This document shows positions 41,828 to 49,207 of a stretch of DNA of 64,000 nt, piece by piece; position 1 is the first letter of the stretch, and every line of letters begins with the position of its first letter. Position numbers and translations under genes: made by a program. Origin of the DNA: RI-153 sp963721725 (GTDB lineage Bacteria; Chloroflexota; Anaerolineae; Caldilineales; Caldilineaceae); NCBI GenBank assembly GCA_963721725.1, contig CAVRLX010000016.1, forward strand, positions 248,001 through 312,000, written 5' to 3'. The notes beneath the pieces were generated by a model. That model had not been told where the DNA came from. It saw only the letters and a list, made by a program, of their open reading frames with translations, and did no database searches.

Positions 41828-42121
41828 GTGGCTGAATATCAGATCACCTATTGGCAAGCGATCCCGTCCATGGTCACGGCGCGGGAAGGGCGGCGCAACC
41901 GCGCCAGTGTGGAGCTTTCACAGCGCTTTCAAGTCGCCATCGACGAAGCCGCTATCCGCGCGGGCATGACCGGCACCGACGCCTATCTGGAGCAGTGGCG
42001 GCGCTCGGATTGGCAAAATCGGGAGGGCACACCGGAAGAGGTCGCCGCGGCCGTGGCCGCCGAAACTGAGGCCGAGTACTCGCCGGAGCGCATCCGCGAC
42101 ATGTTGCGGCAATACACGTAA
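41828..42121 (+). CDS. PF13769 'virulence factor' small protein
   Basis: A 97-residue protein matching the small family labelled virulence factor (PF13769): the start AEYQITYWQAIPSMVTARE and LSQRFQVAIDEAAIRAGMTG, YLEQWRRSDW are typical. The label is historical. In Alphaproteobacteria the gene sits with RACo-type activators, homocysteine S-methyltransferases, DUF1638 and corrinoid proteins, and the same partners occur here, so a role in corrinoid-dependent methyl transfer is a reasonable inference. The GTG start follows GGGGAGAG. A family-D palindrome separates it from the methyltransferase gene. Confidence 0.85.
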   Translation: MAEYQITYWQAIPSMVTAREGRRNRASVELSQRFQVAIDEAAIRAGMTGTDAYLEQWRRSDWQNREGTPEEVAAAVAAETEAEYSPERIRDMLRQYT

Positions 42122-42141
42122 TTTATTGATGAAAGACGGAA

Positions 42142-42186
42142 GACGATGGACGAACGTAGAGGATCTCTTTACCTTCGTCCATCGTC
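42142..42186. repeat. Family-D palindrome, copy 1
   Basis: Perfect 13-bp arms GACGATGGACGAA (42142-42154) and TTCGTCCATCGTC (42174-42186). Further GACG-type words flank both sides. Relatives are at 48062-48140 and at the window end. Confidence 0.85.
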
Positions 42187-42219
42187 CTCGGTCTATTGTC
42201 CTCTTGATAGGAGAATCCA

Positions 42220-43662
42220 ATGTCTGAAAACAAACTAATCGCCCTGTTGCAAGAAGCGTCCCCGCTGCTCAGTGATGGCGCGATGGGAACCATGTTACAA
42301 GATGCCGGGTTGACCGACGGCGGCGCGCCCGAGCTGTGGAATGTGAAAGCGCCGGAGAAAGTCCAGGCCATCTACCAGGGCTATATTGACGCCGGCTCCA
42401 AGATTATCTCCACGAATACCTTTGGCGGCACATCGGCACGGCTCAAATTGCATAACCTGCAAGATCGAGTGTTTGAGCTAAACGAAGCGGGTGTGCGCCT
42501 TGCCAAAGAAGTGGCCGAGCCAGCAGGCGTACTGGTTGCGGCCAGCGTGGGACCCTCTGGCGAGTTAATCGAACCACTGGGGCCGCTCACCATTGCCCAA
42601 GGCATTGAGATCTTCGCCGAGCAGGCTGCCGCCTTGGCCGCGGGCGGGGCCGATTTTATCCTGATTGAGACCATGAGCGATCTGCGCGAAGTGGAAGCGT
42701 CTGTGAAAGGCGCGCAAAAAGCCACCGATCTGCCCATTGTGGTCACCCTCACTTTCGACACCAATTTCCACACCATGATGGGCGTCAGCCCGGCCCAGGC
42801 GGTGACCACATTGGGCACGTGGGGCGTGCAGGTGATTGGCGCAAACTGTGGCAACGGCCCGGCAGAGATCGAAGCTGTCATGACCGAGATGGCGCAGAAT
42901 CGGCCTGAGGGTATCTTTTTGATGGCGCAAAGCAACGCCGGGATGCCGCAGTATAATAAGGGCGTGATCAGCTATGACGGCACGCCCACGGTGATGGCCG
43001 ACTATGCGCTGAGAATGCGCAATCTAGGCATCAACATCATCGGCGGCTGCTGCGGCACCACGCCCATCCATCTCCGCGCCATGGCCGCCGCGCTGGAGTC
43101 AGTGAAAGATCAGCCCATCATCGGGCCTTCTGCCAACCGCGGCACCGACATTGAAAGCGACGAAAGCCGCGCTGCCCGCCGCGATGCGCGCCAGCGCGGC
43201 AAGACGAGAGGGGACAACAGAGATCTAACCACAGAGGACACAGAGAGGGGATACGGAGAACACAGAGAGGAGATGAGCGTGGATGAAAAGGATCCATTGA
43301 ATGCGTTGACAGAGCGAATCATTGGGGCGGCAATTGAGGTGCATCGCCACCTGGGGCCGGGTTTGCTGGAGTCCACCTATGAGCGCTGTCTGATGTATGA
43401 ACTGGGGAAGTGCGGGCTACGGGTAGAACAACAGAAACTGTTGCCGTTGGTCTACAAGGAATTGCGCGTCGACAATGGCTATCGACTTGATCTGCTAGTA
43501 GAAGAGCAGGTGATCGTCGAGTTAAAAGCCGTTGAAGCCATTGATTCTGTCCACAAAGCGCAGATCCTCTCCTATCTGAAACTCTCGGGCTGCCGTGTAG
43601 GTCTGCTCATGAACTTTAATGTGACGATTCTGAAGAAAGGGTTACACCGCTTTGTTCTCTAA
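42220..43662 (+). CDS. Homocysteine S-methyltransferase family protein, fused in frame to a GxxExxY domain
   Basis: Residues 1 to about 330 form a zinc-dependent methyltransferase TIM barrel of the MetH-N/BHMT kind: LLSDGAMGTMLQDAGL, STNTFGGTSARL, VIGANCGNGPAEIEAVM and the zinc ligands in IIGGCCGTTPIHLRAMA. It should transfer a methyl group from a donor such as betaine or a methylcorrinoid to homocysteine or another thiol. After RRDARQRGKTRGDN the frame runs straight through the left arm of a family-A repeat (codons for LTTEDTERGYGEHREE) into a complete GxxExxY gene and stops at 43662. The natural stop of the methyltransferase has probably been lost to insertion of the element. The fusion product may be made, or the second part may be translated alone from 43273. 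Confidence 0.9.
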   Translation: MSENKLIALLQEASPLLSDGAMGTMLQDAGLTDGGAPELWNVKAPEKVQAIYQGYIDAGSKIISTNTFGGTSARLKLHNLQDRVFELNEAGVRLAKEVAEPAGVLVAASVGPSGELIEPLGPLTIAQGIEIFAEQAAALAAGGADFILIETMSDLREVEASVKGAQKATDLPIVVTLTFDTNFHTMMGVSPAQAVTTLGTWGVQVIGANCGNGPAEIEAVMTEMAQNRPEGIFLMAQSNAGMPQYNKGVISYDGTPTVMADYALRMRNLGINIIGGCCGTTPIHLRAMAAALESVKDQPIIGPSANRGTDIESDESRAARRDARQRGKTRGDNRDLTTEDTERGYGEHREEMSVDEKDPLNALTERIIGAAIEVHRHLGPGLLESTYERCLMYELGKCGLRVEQQKLLPLVYKELRVDNGYRLDLLVEEQVIVELKAVEAIDSVHKAQILSYLKLSGCRVGLLMNFNVTILKKGLHRFVL

Positions 43663-43706
43663 ATGCTCCGTGCTCTCTGTGAAAACCTCTGTGCCCTCTG
43701 TGGTTT
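43227..43706 (+). mobile_element. Family-A inverted-repeat element carrying a GxxExxY nuclease gene
   Basis: The left arm (43227-43272; AACCACAGAGGACACAGAGA and further words) ends at the ATG of the GxxExxY gene. The right arm (43664-43706) starts right after its stop and reads, on the other strand, AAACCACAGAGGGCACAGAG then TTTTCACAGAGAGCACGGAG. The right arm closely matches the left arm of the empty copy at 12762-12852. No transposase or target-site duplication was seen, so mobility is inferred from the empty/filled pair and from insertion into the end of another gene. Confidence 0.65.
43273..43662 (+). CDS. GxxExxY family PD-(D/E)XK nuclease-like protein
   Basis: A 129-residue protein with the family signature GLLESTY in HLGPGLLESTYERCLMYEL. 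It also has a PD-(D/E)XK-like core: acidic LDLLVEEQVIVELKAVEAID, where D, E and K could form the catalytic set. The family is scattered and often multicopy in genomes, with no proven function. The gene is exactly enclosed by inverted CACAGAG-word arms. The left arm itself supplies a purine-rich AGAGAGGAG directly before the ATG, which may serve as ribosome binding site. The reading frame is also continuous with the upstream methyltransferase gene. Confidence 0.85.
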   Translation: MSVDEKDPLNALTERIIGAAIEVHRHLGPGLLESTYERCLMYELGKCGLRVEQQKLLPLVYKELRVDNGYRLDLLVEEQVIVELKAVEAIDSVHKAQILSYLKLSGCRVGLLMNFNVTILKKGLHRFVL

Positions 43707-43722
43707 CTCTGGCTGATCTGGC

Positions 43723-44423
43723 ATGAAGATAGGCATCATTGCATGTGGGGCCATTGTGCGGGAGATCACCGCGATTGCCGAGCGCCAGGGCTGGGACTAT
43801 GAACTGACGGCGATTCCGGCGCAGTTGCACAATCGCCCGGAACGCATCGCCCCGGCTGTGGAAAAGAAGTTAGACGAGTGGGCAGCACGCTTTGATTGAT
43901 TCTAATCGGCTATGCAGAGTGCGGCACGGGCGGCAGCCTAGATGCGCTGCTGGCACGCTATCCCCACGCCGTGCGTATTCCCGGCCCGCACTGCTACGAA
44001 TTCTACGGCGGCAACATCTTTCTGGAACAGGCGGAGCGCGAGCCGGGAACCTTCTATCTCACGGATTTCCTGGCCCGCCACTTTGATGGACTGGTCATCG
44101 AAGGCTTGGGGCTGGATCGCTTCCCCCAGTTGCGCGATGTCTATTTTGGCAACTACAAAGAGTTGCTCTATCTGCGTCAACTGCCAGAGAACGACGAGCG
44201 CGAGCGGGCGCAAAAGGCAGCGGAACGCATCGCTCTGGAATACCGTGAAGTGGATACGGGGCTAGAGGTGTTAGAACGGAGATTACTTAAAATGGTCGAA
44301 GCAAAACAACAAACTTGCCCCGTCTGCGAAAGCCCGCTGACCACGGACGCCGTGCGCGAAGGGCGCTGCCAGTGCTGCGGGTCGCCGCTGCCCAAAGCCA
44401 CGCAAGAGAAAGATAAAGCGTGA
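43723..44423 (+). CDS. DUF1638 family protein with C-terminal zinc ribbon (one frameshift)
   Basis: A protein of about 233 residues. The start MKIGIIACGAIVREITAI and LTAIPAQLHNRPERI is typical of DUF1638. One missing base near 43895 ends the first frame, and the next continues with LIGYAECGTGGSLDALL, RIPGPHCYEFYGGNIF, GTFYLTDFLARHFDGLVIEG and LRDVYFGNYKELLYL, all conserved DUF1638 stretches. The conserved cysteines suggest metal or corrinoid handling. The last 40 residues add CPVCESPL and CQCCGSPLP, a zinc ribbon I do not know from typical members. DUF1638 genes usually accompany methyltetrahydrofolate/corrinoid methyltransferases and RACo, as here. The GTGA overlap with the next gene implies co-translation. 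Confidence 0.87.
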
Positions 44424-45343
44424 AACGCGTCATTTTTCTCTTCCTCGATGGCGTGGGCGTGGGCAGCGATGAACCCGCCGTGAACCCGCTGGTAGCTGCG
44501 GATCTGCCCACAGTGCGCCACCTCCTTGACGGTCACCCACCCACGCTTAGCACCGGACGCTTCGCCACTGCCCACGCCCATTTCATCCCCACCGACGCCC
44601 ACATGGGCATACCCGGTCGGCCCCAAAGCGCCACCGGACAAACGGCTATTCTCACCGGGATCAACGCGCCGGCACGGCTGGGCGAACATTACGGTCCCCG
44701 CCCGGATCAGCGTGTGCGCGACATTTTGGACGAGGCCAGTATTTTTGCCCAGCTAAAGACACAGCATCAAAGCGGATATTTCTGCAACGCCTATCCTGAA
44801 GGTTATTTCAATGCCGTGGACAGCGGAAAGCGACTGCTCAGCGCTGTTCCCTATGCCGCAACTGTGGGCGGGCAAGAGCTGCTCACTGTGGACGATATGC
44901 GCGCTGGGCGGGCGCTGAGTGCCAACTTTACGGGGCAGGGCTGGCGCACCGATTTGGGCTATGCCGATGTGCCGGTCTATACGCCAGAGGAAGCGGGCGC
45001 GCAACTCTGGCAGATTGCCCAAGATCATCAGTTTGTCTTCTTTGAGCATTGGCTGACGGACTATTTGGGCCACTATCGCAATCACGCCGCCGCCGTGGAT
45101 AATTTCCAGGTTTTCGACAGCTTTCTGGGCGGATTATTGGATGCCGCAGACTTGATGCAAACCATGATTATCGTCAGCAGCGATCATGGCAACGTGGAAG
45201 ATTGCAGCCATCGCAAGCATACAGAAAACCCGGCACTAACCCTATTACTGGGCGCAGAACGCGATCGCTATGCGGATCGCATCCACCGGCTGGATGATTT
45301 CGTGCCAGTGATTTTGGATTTTCTACACGGAACAGCCACTTGA
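44420..45343 (+). CDS. Alkaline phosphatase-superfamily metalloenzyme (iPGM/phosphopentomutase-like)
   Basis: A 307-residue member of the alkaline phosphatase superfamily. The metal-binding start VIFLFLDGVGVGSDEP carries the first Asp. PQSATGQTAILTGINAP carries the nucleophilic Thr/Ser region as in phosphoglycerate mutases, FEHWLTDYLGHYRN supplies metal-binding Asp/His and IIVSSDHGNVEDCSHRKHTE gives the final DHG metal site. It is much shorter than iPGM (about 510) and lacks its insertion domain, so it is likely a phosphohydrolase or phosphomutase of unknown substrate. The GTG start at 44420 overlaps the DUF1638 stop in GTGA. Confidence 0.85.
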   Translation: MKRVIFLFLDGVGVGSDEPAVNPLVAADLPTVRHLLDGHPPTLSTGRFATAHAHFIPTDAHMGIPGRPQSATGQTAILTGINAPARLGEHYGPRPDQRVRDILDEASIFAQLKTQHQSGYFCNAYPEGYFNAVDSGKRLLSAVPYAATVGGQELLTVDDMRAGRALSANFTGQGWRTDLGYADVPVYTPEEAGAQLWQIAQDHQFVFFEHWLTDYLGHYRNHAAAVDNFQVFDSFLGGLLDAADLMQTMIIVSSDHGNVEDCSHRKHTENPALTLLLGAERDRYADRIHRLDDFVPVILDFLHGTAT

Positions 45344-45354
45344 TGAAGCATTTC

Positions 45355-45416
45355 AACGCAAAGCAGCAAAGACGCCCAGAGACCTTTGCATCTTCCATCC
45401 TTTGCCGCTTTGCGTT
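45355..45416. repeat. Family-B palindrome, copy 3
   Basis: Left arm AACGCAAAGCAGCAAAG (45355-45371) and right arm CTTTGCCGCTTTGCGTT (45400-45416) pair with one mismatch region. It lies between the phosphatase-superfamily gene and nanE. Confidence 0.85.
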
Positions 45417-45460
45417 AAATTTGTGTCCATTGCCGTGAACGGCAGAAGCAGAGGTGACGT

Positions 45461-46177
45461 ATGGTAAATCCAACTGAGCGAGCAGTACGCACGGCTGCTT
45501 TTGTTGAGCAGGTTCGCGGCGGGCTGATTGTTTCGTGTCAGGCATTGCCCGGCGAGCCGCTGTACGGGGCCGAGATCATGGCGCGCATGGCATTGGCGGC
45601 AGCGCAAGGGGGCGCGGTTGCCATCCGCGCCAATAGCCCGGTGGACATTCAGGCCATCCGCGCCGCTGTGGATCTGCCCATTATCGGCCTCTTCAAAGAT
45701 GACATCCCCGGCTATCCCGTCTACATCACACCCACACTGGGGCACGCGCGGGCAGTCGCCCAGGCCGGCGCGGATCTGATCGCCATTGATGCCACAGCGC
45801 GGCCGCGCCCACATCCGGGAACCCTGGCCGATTTTATCCGCGCCATCCATGCCGAAACGGGTTGCCCTGTGCTGGCAGATGTCGCCACCGAGGCCGAAGG
45901 AATGGCTGCCGAAGCCGCTGGCGCAGATCTCATCTCCACCACCATGTCGGGATATACCGACGACAGCCCGCGCCAGGCCGAGCCTGATCTGGTATTGGTG
46001 CGCCAGTTGGCTGCCCGCTTGCGTGTTCCGCTACTGGCAGAGGGCCGCTATCGCACGCCGGCGCAGATCCGCCAAGCGTTGGCTCACGGCGCAACCGCTG
46101 TGGTCGTCGGCGGGGCCATCACCCGTCCACAGGAGATCACGCGCTGGTTTGTGGCCGAAATCAAGGGGCGAGACTGA
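45461..46177 (+). CDS. nanE: N-acetylmannosamine-6-phosphate 2-epimerase
   Basis: NanE converts ManNAc-6-phosphate to GlcNAc-6-phosphate in sialic-acid and amino-sugar catabolism. The 238-residue TIM barrel has the family start GGLIVSCQALPGEPLYGAEI, the catalytic-lysine region LPIIGLFKDDIPGYPVYITP, ADLIAIDATARPRP, DVATEAEGMAAEAAGADLIS and the phosphate site VVVGGAITRPQEIT. It lies upstream of a sugar isomerase and a ROK kinase, candidates for the kinase step, so the segment resembles a sialate/ManNAc utilisation locus lacking NanA in this window. An Rpn-type gene overlaps its stop by one base and interrupts the set. Confidence 0.95.
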   Translation: MVNPTERAVRTAAFVEQVRGGLIVSCQALPGEPLYGAEIMARMALAAAQGGAVAIRANSPVDIQAIRAAVDLPIIGLFKDDIPGYPVYITPTLGHARAVAQAGADLIAIDATARPRPHPGTLADFIRAIHAETGCPVLADVATEAEGMAAEAAGADLISTTMSGYTDDSPRQAEPDLVLVRQLAARLRVPLLAEGRYRTPAQIRQALAHGATAVVVGGAITRPQEITRWFVAEIKGRD

Positions 46178-47133
46178 TGGCAAACATACACGACAGCGGG
46201 TATAAAATTCTCTTTTCAAACAAAACCATTTTCCGGGAATTGTTAGAGACATTCGTGGATCAGCCGTGGGTGGCGCGCCTGGATTTTGACCGAGCGGAAC
46301 GGCTGGACAAGTCGTTCATCTCTGAACATTACAAAGAGACCGAAAGCGACCTCATCTACCGGCTGCCGCTGGATGAAAGCGAGGTCTACATCTACGTGCT
46401 GCTGGAATTTCAATCTACGGTGGATCGCTGGATGGCGCTGCGCATCCTCAACTACATCACCAACTTTTATATGGACTGGGTGGGCAACCACCCCAAAGCA
46501 GAAAAAGTGCCGCCGGTCTTTCCCGTGTTGTTGTATAATGGAGACGCTCGCTGGACGGCTGCCCAGACGATGACTGCGCTGATGGACCCACAGCCAGATC
46601 TGGGTGAGTACGCCATTTCGTTTCGCTACTTCAAGATTGCCGAGAACGAGTATAGTCTGGAGCAGTTGCTGGGCATCCGCAATATCGTCTCTACGCTCTT
46701 TCTGGCCGAGTCTCGCTATGATCTCGACCTGTTGGTGTCGCAGTTGCTGATGCTGTTCGAGCGGGCAGAGGATAAGCAGGCTATTTCGCTCTTTCTCAAC
46801 TGGTTCAAGCAACTGGCAGTGCATGGGCGGATCGATGAAGGGGACTATACGTCGTTTGAAGAGATTTACCGTTCAACGAAGGAGGTAGAAGGCATGTTAC
46901 TATCAGCACTGGCACAGGAAAAAAAGCGCTTCTATGAGCAAGGTCTTGAAGAAGGCCGCGAGGAGGGTTTCGAGGAAGGACGCGAGGAAGGCCTTGAAGA
47001 AGGCCGCATTGCTATTGTTCTGGCAATGTATGCTCGTGGTTTCGATCTTGCGACGATTTCTGATATTACTGAACTTGAGATTGAGAAAATAAAATGGGTC
47101 ATTACTCAGTCACAAGACCAAACAGGCGCGTAA
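46177..47133 (+). CDS. Rpn family recombination-promoting nuclease / PD-(D/E)XK transposase-like protein
   Basis: A 318-residue protein of the Rpn/YhgA-like group, which in E. coli are endonucleases that raise RecA-independent recombination. The N-terminus (DSGYKILFSNKTIFRELLET), the active-site stretch ESDLIYRLPL and YVLLEFQSTVDRWMALR fit the PD-(D/E)XK core (D, E and Q). The C-terminal 60 residues contain a charged coiled repeat of EEGREEG units, a hallmark of this family. Its ATG overlaps the nanE stop (TGATG), so it is translationally coupled to a metabolic gene, probably a result of insertion. A terminator-like hairpin follows at 47152. Confidence 0.9.
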   Translation: MANIHDSGYKILFSNKTIFRELLETFVDQPWVARLDFDRAERLDKSFISEHYKETESDLIYRLPLDESEVYIYVLLEFQSTVDRWMALRILNYITNFYMDWVGNHPKAEKVPPVFPVLLYNGDARWTAAQTMTALMDPQPDLGEYAISFRYFKIAENEYSLEQLLGIRNIVSTLFLAESRYDLDLLVSQLLMLFERAEDKQAISLFLNWFKQLAVHGRIDEGDYTSFEEIYRSTKEVEGMLLSALAQEKKRFYEQGLEEGREEGFEEGREEGLEEGRIAIVLAMYARGFDLATISDITELEIEKIKWVITQSQDQTGA

Positions 47134-47151
47134 GTTGATTGTGCATTTAAC

Positions 47152-47183
47152 AAAGCCCAGCCAAGAAGTATCGGCTGGGCTTT
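47152..47183 (+). terminator. Terminator-like hairpin after the Rpn gene
   Basis: AAAGCCCAGCC (47152-47162) pairs exactly with GGCTGGGCTTT (47173-47183), followed by GTCATT. The T-run is short, so termination may be modest. Confidence 0.75.
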
Positions 47184-47220
47184 GTCATTGATAAGTTAAC
47201 GAACAAAAACGGAGAGAATA

Positions 47221-48057
47221 ATGAAACTCAGTGTGAGTATGTGGAGCGTGGTCCACGCTGTGCGCGCCGGGAAGATGGATCTACCCGGTTTTGTGGAGTT
47301 TGCCGCGCATCAAGATGTTGAGGGCGTGGAACTGCTCGACTATTTTTGGGATGACAAAGAGGCACAATTGCCGCAGATCAAACAACAGGTGCGCGATGCC
47401 GGGCTGGAATTGGCCGTCTATTCTGTGGGCAACGATTTCTTTCAGCCGGATCGTGAAGTATGGGAAAAGCAACTGAGCGATCTCTTTCGCGGCGTCGAGA
47501 CAGCCAACGCGCTGGAAGTCAACCTCATGCGTATCTTCAGCGGCAATCACAAACAGGGCCACACGCTGGCAGAAGGCATGCCATGGATCATCGACGGGTT
47601 GACCGACGGAGCTGAGTATGCTAAGCGGCATGGCGTGGTGCTGGCGCTGGAAAATCACGGCCTTATGGCCGGGCGCAGTGAGCAGGTGCGCCAGATGATC
47701 GAAACCGTAAATTCTGCGGGATTGCGCGCCAACCTGGACACAGGCAATTTTCTGCTCGTCGGCCAGAATCCCACCGACGCCGCCCACGAGTTGGCCGATT
47801 TGGTAGCGCTGGTCCATCTCAAGGATTTTGCCAAAGCGCCCGAAGGCCAGACCGCGCACGTTTACAAAGGGCTGGATGGCGTGGGCTATACTGGCACTGT
47901 CGTCGGCGAGGGAGAGGTCGATCTGCCCGCGATTATCTCGATTTTGCACAAAGAGGGCTATGACGGCTGGCTCTCATTGGAATACGAAGGCGGCCAAGAT
48001 CCGCTGACGATTGGCGTGCCGCACAGCTTGGCGGCGGCGCGGCAATTGCTACCTTGA
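47221..48057 (+). CDS. Sugar phosphate isomerase/epimerase (xylose isomerase-like TIM barrel)
   Basis: A 278-residue protein of the AP-endonuclease-2/xylose isomerase-like superfamily. It has the metal-site stretches GVELLDYFWDD, HGVVLALENHGLM (metal-binding Glu), LRANLDTGNFLLVG (Asp), LVHLKDFAKAPEG (His/Asp) and DGWLSLEYEGGQDP (Glu). Members isomerise or epimerise keto- and aldo-sugars, inosose or hydroxypyruvate. Position between nanE/Rpn and a ROK kinase suggests a role in uptake of a sugar or amino sugar; the substrate cannot be named. The ATG follows ACGGAGAGAATA. Confidence 0.9.
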   Translation: MKLSVSMWSVVHAVRAGKMDLPGFVEFAAHQDVEGVELLDYFWDDKEAQLPQIKQQVRDAGLELAVYSVGNDFFQPDREVWEKQLSDLFRGVETANALEVNLMRIFSGNHKQGHTLAEGMPWIIDGLTDGAEYAKRHGVVLALENHGLMAGRSEQVRQMIETVNSAGLRANLDTGNFLLVGQNPTDAAHELADLVALVHLKDFAKAPEGQTAHVYKGLDGVGYTGTVVGEGEVDLPAIISILHKEGYDGWLSLEYEGGQDPLTIGVPHSLAAARQLLP

Positions 48058-48061
48058 GATT

Positions 48062-48140
48062 GACGAAGGACGATAGACGAAAGTTGTGCACGCACAAGGC
48101 ACTGACCGTCCTTCGTCTATCGTCTTCCGTCTATCGTCCC
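48062..48140. repeat. Family-D palindrome, copy 2
   Basis: The left arm (48062-48080) reads GACGAAGGACGATAGACGA. The right arm (48110-48139) reads TCCTTCGTCTATCGTCTTCC. A small TTGTGCACGCACAA hairpin fills the centre. It lies between the isomerase and ROK genes. Confidence 0.85.
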
Positions 48141-48162
48141 CCCTCCCGTCTAAGGAGCAAGC

Positions 48163-49067
48163 ATGAACCACCCCACACCTCCATCCCCTGTTCTCGCCAT
48201 CGACGTGGGTGGCACTAAATTGGCGGCGGGTATTTTGGCCGCAGATGGCAGGTTGCATCAACGCGCCGAAGTGCCAACATTGGCGCGCGAAGGGGCCGAG
48301 GCCATTCTAGGACGGATCATCGAACTGGCCCAGAATGTGATGGAGGCCACGCCGGAAAAGCCGGTTGCCGTGGGCGTTGCCAGCGCCGGGCAGATCGATC
48401 CTGACAGCGGCGACGTGATCTTTGCCACGGATAACCTGCCCGGCTGGACCGGACTATCCCTGGGGCAGCGGCTGGCGACAGTGCTGGATCTGCCTGTGTT
48501 TGCCGAAAACGATGTCAACTGCTTTGCTCTGGCCGAGGCAATTTTGGGCGCGGGCAAAGGCTATCGCCATCAACTATTGGTCGCCATCGGCACGGGCGTG
48601 GGCGGCGGCATCATCGTAGACGGTAACCTCTACAGCGGACACATGGGCCGCGGCGGCGAGATCGGCCACATCTGTGTTGTCCCGGACGGTCGCCCGTGTA
48701 CGTGTGGGCAGATCGGCTGTCTCGAATCCTACGTCGCCACACGGGTGATGCTGCCCAACAGCGGTTTTGCCTCGATGCACGAACTGGCACAGCACTATCA
48801 CGCTGGGGAAGTCATCCTCGCTGTGGATGAATCTGCGCGCTGGCTGGGCGCGGATTGGCGATTGCCGCCCATCTTCTCGGTCCCGAAGTGCTGCTTGTGG
48901 GCGGCAGCACCGCTCTGCTTGGCGAACGCTATCTCGACGATGTACGCCGTGTCTATGCCATCGCCGCTGTGAAATCCTATCGCAACATCCCTATTCTTCC
49001 CACGCAACTAGGCGCGGACAGCGGCCTGTTGGGCGCGGGCGTGCTGGCTCGGCAGCGTCATAGATAA
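48163..49067 (+). CDS. ROK family sugar kinase (one frameshift)
   Basis: A ROK-family kinase of about 301 residues, phosphorylating a hexose or N-acetylhexosamine. The phosphate-1 loop is VLAIDVGGTKLAAGIL, the sugar site GVASAGQIDPDSGDV and AENDVNCFALAEAILG, and the phosphate-2 loop IGTGVGGGIIVDGNLY. The ROK zinc motif GRGGEIGHICVV plus CTCGQIGCLE is intact. Near 48853 one base is missing and the frame continues as LAIAAHLLGPEVLLVGGSTA to the stop at 49065-49067. With nanE 2 kb upstream, a ManNAc/GlcNAc kinase (NanK-like) is plausible, but glucokinase cannot be ruled out. No helix-turn-helix is present, so it is an enzyme rather than a NagC-type repressor. Confidence 0.9.
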
Positions 49068-49141
49068 GACCAATCCCCATTGATCAGGGCTTGGGTTTTC
49101 CCCTTCGCCCCACCCCATTGTACAATGCAACACCAGACCAT

Positions 49142-49167
49142 ACAGGTTGGCGATGTCGCCAACCTGT
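49142..49167. repeat. Perfect 12-bp palindrome in the carB leader
   Basis: ACAGGTTGGCGA and TCGCCAACCTGT flank TG, followed by CTTTG. It lies 41 bp before the carB start and could be a leader hairpin, a terminator for the ROK gene, or another dispersed word repeat. Confidence 0.75.
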
Positions 49168-49207
49168 CTTTGTGCAATCGATCCAGATAAAGGCGCAGGA
49201 TAACCCC

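Noticed and set aside
43273..47133. Prophage or integrative element in the 43-47 kb segment
   Set aside because: Only nuclease-like genes and repeats are present; there is no integrase, structural gene, tRNA attachment site or change in composition.
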